Position numbers and translations under genes: made by a program | Notes under the pieces: generated by a model | What the model was told of the DNA's origin: nothing | Database searches by the model: none | What the model saw: only the letters and a program-made list of their open reading frames with translations | Source: Phyllostachys edulis | Taxonomy: Eukaryota > Streptophyta > Magnoliopsida > Poales > Poaceae | Length of the DNA stretch: 64,000 nt | Direction of reading: 5' to 3' | Assembly (NCBI GenBank): GCA_036346405.1 | Contig: CM070546.1 | Span: 106,026,826-106,090,825 of the forward strand | Part shown: in pieces, positions 24,107 through 34,827 of the stretch | Layout of the letters: every line of letters starts with the position of its first letter | Position numbering within the stretch: the first letter of the stretch is position 1

Positions 24107-24482
24107 GGCCATGCACTTTCTTTATCCAACCACAATGAGGGGCCCAGAGACATCTCTCCTGTTATGTTAGGAGGGGCAAATCCCATATCTGACCAGTCAC
24201 ATTCCTCTGCATGTTTCATAGCATACCCGAAAGCTACCTTTATAACTACCGAGTTACGAGCAGCGTTTGGCAACCCCTAAGAGTACTATTACATATGTAG
24301 GAAACCATGCTGATCTCAGGTCTAAGAATTATACATCATCATTGCTTGAGACCAACTAACGACACATAGAATTATAACAATCTCAATAGTGTCTCAAGGT
24401 GGGTCTTATCCAACACCATGTTCTCTAGCATGTGTCCATATTATTAGTTTGATATCTACATATCCATGACTTGTGAAACATA
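24107..24482 (-). repeat. Second copy of a Copia LTR segment
   Basis: This 376-bp block repeats 15881-16257 with about 14 differences (roughly 96% identity by eye). It starts at GGCCATGCACTTTC and runs through the CACTA insertion point into the unique remainder of the LTR. One copy lies left of the CACTA element and one right of it. Confidence 0.9.
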
Positions 24483-24712
24483 GTCATCAACCAATACGTA
24501 TGCTAGTCTATTCATATGTGTCCTCATATGTTTTCGACTAGGATCGTATAAGAATAATTATCGCAGAAATATAGAGTTTCACAATCAAGTCACATACTTG
24601 ATAATAAATATTAACAATATTATTCTAGGAACAAGATAACATATTATCCAATGTCATGAACATAATGAAATATAATCATCTCTATGATTGCCTCTAGGGC
24701 ATATTTTCAATA

Positions 24713-25186
24713 GCTTCAAGGAAAGAGTAGCAACAGGCGATGTGCATAGACATCCAGTGGCGACGAGCTGCGCTGGATTGGAGAGAAGAGCAGGGGCCCC
24801 AAGGCATGCCGAGGCGGATCCGGCGCGGAGCAGAGGATCCGGTCGGAGTTGGAGCTACACCGGGTCCTTCGGGGTGAGCTCGGGCAGAGTAGGCGGAGTA
24901 GGGGAGTCCATCGGTGCTGGATCCGGGTGGAGACGACAGGAGCCAAGCGAGGACATCGCGGTTCCATCCCTACCAGATCTGGATGGATCTCGCTGGATCT
25001 GAAGAGCTCCTTCGGGGAGAGATCTCGCCAGATCTAAAGAGCTTCTTCCGGGAGAGGATCGGGTGGCACCGAAGCAGAGGCGGCGCGGGCGGCAAGAAGA
25101 GCAAATCGAGGGGGGGAGGGCACGACCTGCGTGATGCACGTGACGCCCTCGACATTGACCCGGATGGGTTCCTTGAGCCTCTCCAC
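24713..25186. other. Internal segment of the TRIM-like element
   Basis: GC-rich, open on the minus strand (for example VERLKEPIRVNVEGVTC before the LTR). It joins to 29604 once the solo LTR is removed, giving two adjacent similar phrases (GVEGLKEQLAVGVERLKEP). It may be a captured gene fragment; I do not recognise the source. Confidence 0.5.
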
Positions 25187-28100
25187 TGTAAGACCCGGGA
25201 TTAACACTCCCGAATCCTCTGTGCATTTCTGAACTAGTCCCATGATCAGTAGCTAGTTCACTGAAGAAACAAATGTGGTAACAAAATCATATCACAACTT
25301 TATTAATAAATAACAACAGAGTTGATTACAAAGGAGGCTTACAGCCAACAATAAAATAAACACAATGAAGACGAAGATGTAGTAGAGTCCATTAATCGCC
25401 ACGTGCAATCGATCGGGAAGCGGCCTAGTCGCCGAGATCCACACCGTGGCAAAGTCCTTCTCCTCTCAAATTATTTGCATTAAGCAAGAATGAGCACAAC
25501 TACCATGCTCGCAAGTTACACCGCCAAGTAAATGTAATGACATGCATATATGGATATCTCAAAGGAAAGCTTAATATGGTTGAATTTGCATAAAACAAAG
25601 ATTTTCGTAAATACTTGTACTAAGTTCCAAAGCAGTTATTCTATAACTAAAATTCATTTTATAAATCAATTTTATAGTCGATAACATTCACGCATGAATG
25701 GTGAAGGATACCTCCTATCACAAAGGCTAACCGCTCAATTCCCATTTGGATAAACCAGTTGATAAAGTCTTTTGAAATCAAAATCCAAGTCTAACTTTGA
25801 GTGACTTTGCTAGCATGTCCATGATCATGACGCGCTATTCAATAGTTTTACACTCGCAGAGGTGGTACACTTTACCCACATGACACGAATTCTCTAGTTT
25901 GCTTGGCATCCGTCGATACCACCGCCACTACCTTAGGTAAGGCCTAGAGCACGTGCAAGGCTTTACAATGCGCCATTCCACCGCTAGCTCCCTCGCTAAG
26001 GTTTCGCCCCTTTGAATAGAAATCAGAGTTCCTAGCCCTCTTGCGCCGGTGGGAACAATAGTCATGAAAGACTTTTTCAAAAGAAATGGCCATGAAAGAC
26101 CGCCACGCATACAAACAGGATCAACCGCGATGGAACTTTACAAATTAATTAGCTGTGTCCTACACCCCATTCTCGAGGACATGTGGTTGCACGGTGAGGC
26201 ATAGCCCATTATAGGCATAGCAAAGGAACGCTCAGAGGTCGGTCCTCAATCGACTTGGGCGACTTTCCACAAAACCCATGGGCCTCGATCATGGAAATGA
26301 CTCGATCCTGCATTAACATGCACCATCCAAACAACCATTTCGCCCAAGTACAAACCATAATTTTATTTTATTTTTCTCAAATTCATTTACTTACAAAACT
26401 TCCATGACAAACCAATGCCATAGATTCTTAAACAATATTTGTTTTTTTTTGGTGAAAGTTTCCCAAATCAAATATTTTTGGGTCTAAGCATTGCTAAGCA
26501 TAATCTTTCTCAAAATGTTCTAGTTCATACTATTGTATCAACTAGATTTTATCTAGGTGAGGGTTAAATGTCCAAGACTTGTCAAGAACGAGATCAAGAT
26601 GTAATCCATCAAGATTGTGATAATCCAACCTTCAAAGAATCCAAAATTCATTAGTCCAATCTACACCGTATAAGTCTATTTCTATGATCCAACTTCAATT
26701 GATCCAAATATTTAACTATACTCAAATTTTATAATCCGATATCTATCAATCCAATGACTATGTAATCCTATAATCAAATTTTTAGATAATTTGATATCCA
26801 ATGACAATCTATTTCTAGAATCCAATATCAACAATTCAAGATTTGACTATAGTATCTATCTATCATCCAATCTTTATTAATCCAACATCAACAACAATCT
26901 ACCTCTAAAATCCGGTATCCAATAATTATTTATTTCTATAATCCAACCATAATATTCATGTATTTCTAATAATCCAACATCATTCAATCCAATATCCAAT
27001 AATCCAATAATAATCTATGTCTATGATTGACATCTAATATCCAACAATCATATAACTCTAATAATACCACAACTGATCATTAATAACAATCTATTTCCAT
27101 AATCCAATACTAATAATCACCTAATTCGTAATTCAACATGTGTTATCTATTAACAATCTTTCTCTAACTTCACACATCCATGTACAATCTCCTTTTATTA
27201 TCCAAACCCATCAAATTCTAACTTCAAAAATATGTTGCATTCGATAAAATTATCCATACCACCTCTCTTGACAATAATTAGACATACAAAGGCATTGGGA
27301 ATAACTATAAAGCTTAAAACAGAATTTAAATTACTTGAATGTAAATAAGCATGCAGTAATAATTTAAAAGTAATTATATAATTTTAAATAATAGGTGCAA
27401 ATATGATCAAGAATGTAACTTGCCTTGCTTGGTGATGTTGTTTTCCTTAACAGTCACCTAGTACTCACAAACACTCTCTCCAAAGTTGCTTGTGTGTACA
27501 ACCACGATGATCATACATCAAAATCAATCCTCTTATATGGTCTCCAACTACGTTGACTCTCGATCAAGTTAAAAAATCTATACGCTAAAACGATCCAAAT
27601 TTAAACGAAATTCAAATAACAAATCAAAAGGCAATTCAAATTAACTCAAAACTAAATGATTCTATTTTATTTAGTTATGTAATAGTTTTATAAAATTTTA
27701 GAAATTTGAAACACTCAAATTGGAGTTGGGATTTAAAAGATATAAATTTTACAAGTTTTAATCCTAAATTTGGAATTTAAATGAAATTCTATGTTTAAAC
27801 AAAATTCAAATTTAAATAATTTTGGTTCGATTAGCTAGATCTTGATTTTATATAAATTTAGAAATTTGAAACATCCCATTTGGAGCTAAGATGTAAAAGA
27901 TATGAATTTACCGGTTTACATCCTAAAATTGTAGTTTAAATTATTTTAAAATTCAAATAGGCAATTTAAACTTACTCTAAAACATGTGTTTATATTTTAT
28001 TTAGCTGAATCACAATTTTATAAGTTTTAGAAATTTTGATTCACTAAATTTGGAGTTATGAATCAAAAGATATGATTTTTACAAATTTTAATCCTAAATC

Positions 28101-29598
28101 ATTATGTTAAACAATTTTTGAATTATTTTTCTAAAGAAAATTCTAATTATTGCGCAAGATGACGTCCAGAAGGATTTTCCGATTTTAAATTAAGTTAAAC
28201 TAATTCGACATGTGGGGCCCACGTGTCATAGACACACTCACATGGACCAAGTCCATGGAACCAAGGGCTCGTGGTGGTGACTTGACAGTGAGGGTGACGT
28301 GGCACCCATGTGGCGCGAGGTGGCGCCACCGTGGTGCTTACGTGGTAGGCCACGTCGGCGAGGACCACGCCGCGAACCCAAAGGTCACCGACGCAGACAC
28401 CGCACGGCGGCTACCGCGAAGGTACGAGGAGGAAGAGGAGACGAGGCGAACTTGGTGCGCCACCCACTCTCGGCGAGAAGAGGACGGAGCGGCGGCGGCG
28501 AGGAAAAGGCGGCGGCGTGGTTCGGCTTGACGGCGATGTGGCGCTCCGAGGATCCTCCAGCGAAGGCGACGTGCGCACCGGCTTCGTGGCGCTGCGGTGA
28601 TGCTAGTGGTGGCGGTGGCGAGGACGCGGTGTTGATGGCGGCGGCGCAATTCGAGCTTGAAGCTCTTGACCGGCGATGGAAACTCAAATCACGGATGCTC
28701 AAGACAAGGGAAGAGTGAGTGGTGGCGACAACCGTTGTGAAGAGGGCTCCCCGGTGCTCGCTTTTATAGGGGTCGGGGTGAAGCGGAGGTGGAGATCGTG
28801 CGCGGGCGGCGTTTTATGGCGCGCGGCACTACGGCGAAGTTCGTGCGCCATGATGAGGATAATGGTCTGAGGAGAGGCGGGGTTAAGGAAATTCAATGCA
28901 TTATGGCGAGGAAACGGAAGAAGAGGAACCGGCGGAGACGGAGCTCCCATGAGGCAAAGAATGGCGGCGGTCTTGTGGCGCTGAGGAAGAAGGAGATGGG
29001 GAAGAGAAGGTCGGGCCGCTCGATGTCCATCCGAGGCGCGAAGTGACCTTGCGGCGTGTGCGTGTGTGGATCGCTTGATTAAGATCCGACGGTGGCAAGA
29101 GGAGGGAGCGGAATTGTGCGGCGGGTCTGGGCGCAAGGTCATGAGTATTGGGCCGAGGTTTGGCCCATTTTACTGTTTAGTGGTTTTAATGGATTTTCTA
29201 TTTTAAATATTCAAACTAATTCATTTAGGACTTAGAAAATAGCAAAATAAATCCAAAAATTCTAGAAAAATTCACGTAAATCTCTAGAGTTATTTTGGAC
29301 TTATTAAAATTATTTCCATCTTAAAGTTAGCTTTTAAATTTGCAATAAATTTTCTTTTAGCTTTAAAATATTTAGGAAAAAGCTTTTCAAATTTCGTAAA
29401 ATTCTCCAAATTAATTAAATTTTTATTTTTTAACTTTAACTCAAATAAAACTTTAAAAACTTTAATAAATTTTACTTTTGACTTTAAAAACTTCAGAATT
29501 TCCAATAAAACAATCAAACTCTTTCAAATTTCATGAAGTCCAATAAAATAATAACTTTATTTATTTTTATTTTGATAACAGAATTTTGGGATGTTACA
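25187..29598 (-). mobile_element. Very long solo LTR (4.4 kb), gypsy-type inferred
   Basis: A perfect 5-bp duplication, TCCAC, flanks it (25182-25186 and 29599-29603). On the minus strand it begins TGTAACATCCCAAAATTC and ends CCCGGGTCTTACA, so it has the TG...CA ends of an LTR. A core promoter CCCCTATAAAAGCGAGC on the minus strand at about 28774-28758 gives the orientation: about 0.8 kb of U3, then a 3.6-kb transcribed part. No gag or pol is present. GC-rich frames at 28210-29140 look like leader sequence, not protein. A related element lies at 41648-45578. Confidence 0.83.
28758..28774 (-). promoter_or_regulatory. TATA box of the long solo LTR
   Basis: The minus strand reads CCTATAAAAGC, a strong plant TATA box, followed by a C/T-rich leader. 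Confidence 0.6.
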
Positions 29599-29860
29599 TC
29601 CACCCCAACGGCAAGCTGCTCCTTGAGCCCCTCCACCCCAGCGGCAAGCTCCTTGTCGGCGAAGTCGAGCACGCAGCCGAAGAGGACGACCTCGACAGGT
29701 ACAAGATAGCACCGATGCATCCGAGGTCGAGGCTAGAAGGAGGCCACCCCTGGGAGCGAAGATTGGTCCTCCTGGGTGCAGCGGCAGTAGAGGACGAGTA
29801 GAGGCTAGGAGGCGGTGATGGCTATAATAAATCATAACCCTAACCTTTGTTCTGATACCA

Positions 29861-29974
29861 TGTTATGAATATTGTGTATGTATTCAAGAAGCCCAATAGG
29901 CAATATATATAGAGTACAAAGGGGACACAAGACTAAACCCTAGTGTAAGGAAGATACTACAAATACCCTTAACA
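29861..29974 (-). repeat. 5' LTR of the TRIM-like element with adjacent primer-binding site
   Basis: 114 bp, plus-strand TGTTATG to TTAACA. The bases just left of it, 29851-29860, read TGGTATCAGA on the minus strand, matching the 3' end of initiator tRNA-Met. Confidence 0.87.
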
Positions 29975-30294
29975 GAAATGAAAGATTGCAGCCCTCAACA
30001 TTTTCCAAATTCAACTCCATCGTATTGATTATTAATTCTCAACCGCTTCACTAGCAGCACAACGCTGGTATTACTCTCCCACAACCCTGTTTTCACGGTC
30101 TTACGAAAACAAATGTCTGCCACTTATTTGCTCGTAACCTATAAATTAGCTATATAAAAAATCACAATCCATAGAGCTCTCCTACGACAGGAAGCGAAAG
30201 AGCGAAGCCCCCCGCCGGTGTCACTCCGGCACCGGCGGCCACCCTCCTCCCTTCCCTCTCCCACTCCCCGCCCGGTGCCCGCCTCCTGCCCTCC

Positions 30295-33200
30295 ATGATG
30301 CCCCTCCCCTCCCCTCCACCGCCCCCTCCTTTCCCCTTCCCTCGCCCCCTCATCCCCTCCCCCCCTCCGCCGGCAATCCTTTCCTCCCCCACCCCCATCG
30401 CCCCGCTCCCCCCTCCTTGGCCAGCCTCTACCACCTCCCTTCCTCAGGCTTCCTCCATCCCTCAAGCACCGCGCTGGGCCAGATCCAGTTTTGATTTGGC
30501 CCCCAAAGCTGGCGGATCTTCTTCCCGGTCGGGCCTCCTGCAGCGCCCCCAATCAAGTCTCGGCGGGCTCCCCGGCTAGCAATGCCCTGCAGGGGGGCAA
30601 CCCGGCTCCCACCCCCTTGGCTCCGCGCCAGCGGCATTGAAGACCCCCTCCTTCGTGCAGATCCTCCAACGCTAGGCCCCACCTCCGGGCTCCGCAATTA
30701 CTGCGCTCGGCCAACCTTGCGTCTACCCCCGACTGAAGTCCACTCAAGTGCTCCAGATTTCCCCGCGGGCTAGGGGTGTAGCTCGGCGAGCTCCTTCACC
30801 ACCAGCCCCTTTGGCTATGTCCCATCGAAGCTTCATCGAGCCACCCGAGAATCCCCCAGCCAGAGAGGGTTCACCTTCAATTGCCCTTAATGATGTTCGG
30901 TCAGGAGCAGCAGGTGGTTGGCAGGAAGTGAAGAAGCCCCGTTGGTGGCGCTCCGTTGGTCCTCGCACTTCCCCTCTCCCTCGCTCAGGCCCTTCTACCT
31001 CCTTCCTCTTCTTAACTGCAGGCAAATGCTTCAGATGTCTCTCGAGAGACCACAAAATCTCCAACTGCCGTGAGCCCATCCGGTGTCTCCTTTGCTCCAC
31101 CATAGGACATCGGGCAAGGGACTGTCGTCGCAAGCACAAGCAGCCCCATCCTCGTTCGCTCGTCTCAGAGTAAGCCCCCAAGGCGCGCCGGGCAAGCCGC
31201 CCAAAACCAAAGAACTTGACCATGTCGTTCCTTGGAGCCCCCGACACTAGGCCTGAGGAGGACTACTGCATCGTCAATGGCTCCCTCCACCTAGACCGCG
31301 CCTGCCAGGAATGGGAAGCCATAGCTCTGGTGGCTTGGGTGCTGCAAGGCGACGCCAGCGCTGATGACCGGGTGGTGGCAGAGGTAGTCCGGCGCCGCTT
31401 CGGTCTTCGCCGAGAAGACGTTGCAGTCTCCCTTCATTTTCCGGAGGCTTTCCTCCTCAAGTTTGCCTACAAGCAGCACAGAGACCAAGTTCGGGACACC
31501 AAGAAATTCCACCACGAAGCTCTGGAGATCCACGTGAGGCCATGGAGATCGGTGAGCCATGCTTTTGGTGTAGCTATGTTCTTCCGCGTCCGCCTTTGCC
31601 TTGAAGGGCTCCTGGTGTACGCTTGGACGCCGGAGGTGGCAGAGTGCATCGTCAGCAGGAAGTGCTCGCTTCAATCCATGGAGGGAGTTTCGGCGAGCCG
31701 GGAGGACACGAGGACTCTCAACCTCTGGGCTTGGACGTCCAACCCCAGCACGATCCCCAAGGTGGCTTGGATCACCTTCACGCAGCGAGAAGTCTCCAGC
31801 AGGCCAGCTGTGAGCTCCTGCCCCTAGACAGATGGAGGCAAGGGCTCACTCACCGGGTGATTATTCACCTGGACTTTGTAGAGGACCACACCACAGCACC
31901 TCTTGATGACTTCCTGTCAGCCACAGACACTGTCCCCTGCGAGCCAACCACGACAAGCCTCCCTTGGACTCTGGGTGCTGTAGATGGTACACCCGAATCC
32001 AAGGGAGGACCGAGCCTCATTCCCCCTCAATCTCAGCGTCGGGACAAGGAGGACGAGGCAAACCCTTCTGCAGAAGACCATCGTCCATCCCGCGGCCATC
32101 GTTGACCCCCCCCCCATCACTCGGCCTACGACGACCACCCTTCCACCATCAACCGCAGGCACAACGGCAAAGATGACAGCGATGATGACAAGGGACGCCA
32201 AGACCAGACCAGCCACTACAATCCGAGAAGCTCCAACAAGAATGCTTTTCTGCGCCTTGGCTCGGGCCGGGACCGAGATCGATCCCCCTGCCGGAGGCAC
32301 TCTCAGGGGGACAGTAAGCATGGTCGACAGGCAAGGCGATCTTTGCCGGGATTGACTCCCTTTCCCGCCTCTTCAAGGACCCGGCCTAGCTCGCCCGTTT
32401 ATCTCATGAGCAAGTCAAAGATTTTACTGACCGTGCCCTCCAGGACCTGTTTGCTTCTTATGCCTCCTCCTTGCGCGAAGCCCTCCAAGTGGTCCTCTCC
32501 ACTGGCCAGCCCCACACCGCCTCACAGCCTCTTCTAGTGGAGGAGGCGAGAGGCGAATGGTTGTGCAAAGCGGAGGACTACATCAGGGCGACATCTGCAG
32601 CTGCGGTGCAACTCGGCCTTGCAGCGGGACCCGCGACAAACGCGACGGCCAAGCCTTCTTGGTCGACTTTTCTGCAAGCGGCAGGCTGACTCGTCGCTCC
32701 TTCCTCCTGGAAGAATGGTCCAGGCCGAGGCCTTGACCTGGAGCTCCACACCAAGGGGCCTTGGCTCTGGCGCCCAACAAGGAGCGGGGCCCTTCCTCTG
32801 CCCCCCCCCCCCTCGATGACTCCTCGGCAGGCAAAGATGCGCCGCTCCACTTCTGGAAGAACGGCCTAGGCCAAGGCCATGCCCTGGAGTTTCACACCAA
32901 CCTGGAGCTTCACACCAAGGGGTCCTCGGCTCAAGGCCGGCAAGGAGCCGACCTCCCACACTCGATGCCTCCCCAGAGGCAAGCCGCTACGCTCCACCTC
33001 CAGTGCTCCTCCCGCCCGCCACCGCCTGGGACTGACTTCCACAACGTGGCTGACCTAAAACTGGCACTCCACAACGTGGAGCCCTTGGGGCCTCCAGCTC
33101 CCGTGGCTCCGGCGTCTTGCTTGGAGCTAGTTCCTCACGCCGCCTCTCCACTGGCAGGACTTCACGTGCTCCCTTCTCTCCAGGCGACTGTCTCAGTCTA

Positions 33201-34144
33201 GCAAGGCCGGTGTGATTCAAGAGTCATCTCAGGGTGGTCTGCTGACCTCCCTAGAGCCAGCCTCCTCCGCCATCCCTACCTTGGATGGCCTTACCCCAGT
33301 GTTGACTGCGTCTCCAAAGGTGGCGACGGGAGGGACCTCGGCCCAGATGCTGGATGCTGCTCTCCAGGTTCCGCTTACCACCCCCTCTCTTTAGTTCTCT
33401 AATCTTGGGTCTTCCTCCGCACCCCTGCAGCTGCATTTCGGCGAGACTCCACTCACACCGCTGGACCTGGTACCATACTTCACCGAAGCCAGCAGGGGTT
33501 CCAGCCCAGTCGATAGGGCGGTGGCGGTTTTAGAAGAGCTCCTTGGGTCACCCTCCTGTGAGCTGGCCTCCCCTACTGACCTCGCCTCCGAAGGCCCCGC
33601 CGTGCTGCAATACGCGCCTTTACAGGAGCTAGCGGGCGGAACCTCAGCTCAGCTACAGCCCAGAGAGATTTCTCCTGCCCACCAGGAGAGGGTCAACCTC
33701 GGCTCTCTTCATCAACTGACCCACGCTGCTCAATTGGAGCAGGGGACAGCACAGTGGCAGGTCCTCCAGGCGGCTTTGTTCTCCAGCCCGCCCGCTTCGA
33801 TCATCGCTACACCGGCCTCCCCACAACTCAAGCATACAACTGGGCGGGTCAATCTCCATCGTAGCGTTTGCTTGGCGGCCAAGAGAAGGCCAGGCTCAAT
33901 GATGCTACGAGCCCAGGAAGCCCTCGCCCATAAGCTGGGCACCCTCCCTAAGGACCGCCCTCTCACGGAGACAGCGCTCAAAGAGTACCTCGCAACATTC
34001 GAAGCCCCTCTTTCGGAAGACACCGTTTCCGCTCTGGCGTAGCTTTTCAAGGTGGACTGCCAGCTCACTCAACAAGCGGACGAAGCCCTCGTCGAGTTGG
34101 GAGGTCTTCTCCTTCCGGACAGCCAGGAGTTCGTGGATGCGTAG
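30295..34144 (+). pseudogene. LINE ORF1: zinc knuckles and DUF4283-like RNA-binding protein
   Basis: From ATG 30295 one frame gives a Pro-rich N-terminus, then (about 31020-31140) two CCHC knuckles, CFRCLSRDHKISNC and CLLCSTIGHRARDC, then a DUF4283-like domain at 31216-31780 (SHAFGVAMFFRVRLCLEGL, NPSTIPKVAWITFT). Stops lie at 30577, about 30673 and 31171, and the frame changes near 31790. Less conserved sequence follows; the end may be the frame finishing at 34144 (LTETALKEYLATFEAPLSED upstream). LINE ORF1 proteins coat the element RNA. Confidence 0.75.
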
Positions 34145-34827
34145 GGAGCTCAAGTGGCGGCAGCCTAGAAGGTTGAGCCCCACTTCGTTGAAGTTTAGTA
34201 TTTTCAGGACAATGCTGGTTCCCGCCTTTTTTGCTTCATTGTCGCTGTTTAAGTCGTCGATGTGTTCGTCAAGACAATTGCTGATGTCTAAGTTGTTGTT
34301 GTGTTCGTCAAGTCTTTTGCCTATGTTATGTGAACTGCTGAATCTCTGTGATCTGCTGAATCTCTACTCCTTCAGAGTCTCGTGGCTTCCCCTGGTTCTG
34401 GTCTGCTCTTCCGGTTCAAATCATTTGTTGAAGCCCTGCGAACTGTTGACTCCCCTTTTCCTCACTACTTCGGTCCCCTGTGAGCTACTGCAGTCATGCG
34501 AGCTGCTGACTCCCCTCTTCCTCACTGCTAGGCGGTCCCTTCTACCACAGACGACGCCCCTTCTCCTTCTCCTTTCGCCTGGAATTCTAGTCCAGCCGGT
34601 CCAGCCAGCCACTCGAGGCTCCCGTTGCAAGGCAGTATCATCCAGCGGGTTGGGCTCCCGTGCAAGGTCCCGGCGGCAGTGGAGGACAGCGCAGGTTACC
34701 TGTCGCCACCCTCGACCGCTTCATAGCAAGCTGCAGCCAGCCAAAACCACACCTATCGTTTTCGTGTTCCTTCCAATAGGCAAGGCCTCCCTGACCTCCA
34801 CCCTCCCAACGGTCGCCGCCAACAATG
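34145..34827. other. Pyrimidine-rich spacer between LINE ORF1 and ORF2
   Basis: It contains short direct repeats, including CTGCTGAATCTCT twice near 34325-34370 and a unit of about 66 bp built on TGTTGACTCCCC...CTCACT at 34440-34530. No protein similarity. Confidence 0.6.

Larger units (their letters stand above)
14906..24712 (-). mobile_element. Copia-type solo LTR (about 1.6 kb), interrupted
   Basis: A perfect 5-bp target duplication, GCTTC, lies at 14901-14905 and 24713-24717. On the minus strand the LTR begins TATTGAAAATATGCCCTAGAGG, close to the TGTTGGAAATATGCCC start known for Angela/BARE-type Copia LTRs in grasses, and ends TATCCCTACA. The LTR body is 14906-16257 plus 24483-24712. It holds the CACTA element 16258-24106 and a repeated LTR segment at 24107-24482. 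No internal retrotransposon sequence remains, so it is a solo LTR. Confidence 0.85.
13898..29974 (-). mobile_element. TRIM/SMART-like non-autonomous LTR retrotransposon, split by later insertions
   Basis: Short terminal repeats (13898-14020 and 29861-29974) begin TGTTATGAAT and end CCCTTAACA on the plus strand. Reading on the minus strand, the right LTR is followed by TGGTATCAGA (29860 down to 29851), a tRNA-iMet primer-binding site, and the left LTR is preceded by a G-run polypurine tract (plus-strand C-run at 14022-14035). Flanking bases GAAAC and GAAAT form a 4/5 target duplication. Without the nested elements it is about 1.9 kb and encodes no gag or pol. Its internal GC-rich pieces (24713-25186 and 29599-29860) may be captured host gene fragments. 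Confidence 0.82.

Noticed and set aside
28210..29142. Gene-like GC-rich frames in the 4.4-kb solo LTR
   Set aside because: They lie around the LTR promoter and leader on both strands and look like composition effects; no domain is visible.
30139..30697. Long Gly/Arg-rich minus-strand frames at the LINE start
   Set aside because: They are the antisense of the Pro-rich ORF1 N-terminus.
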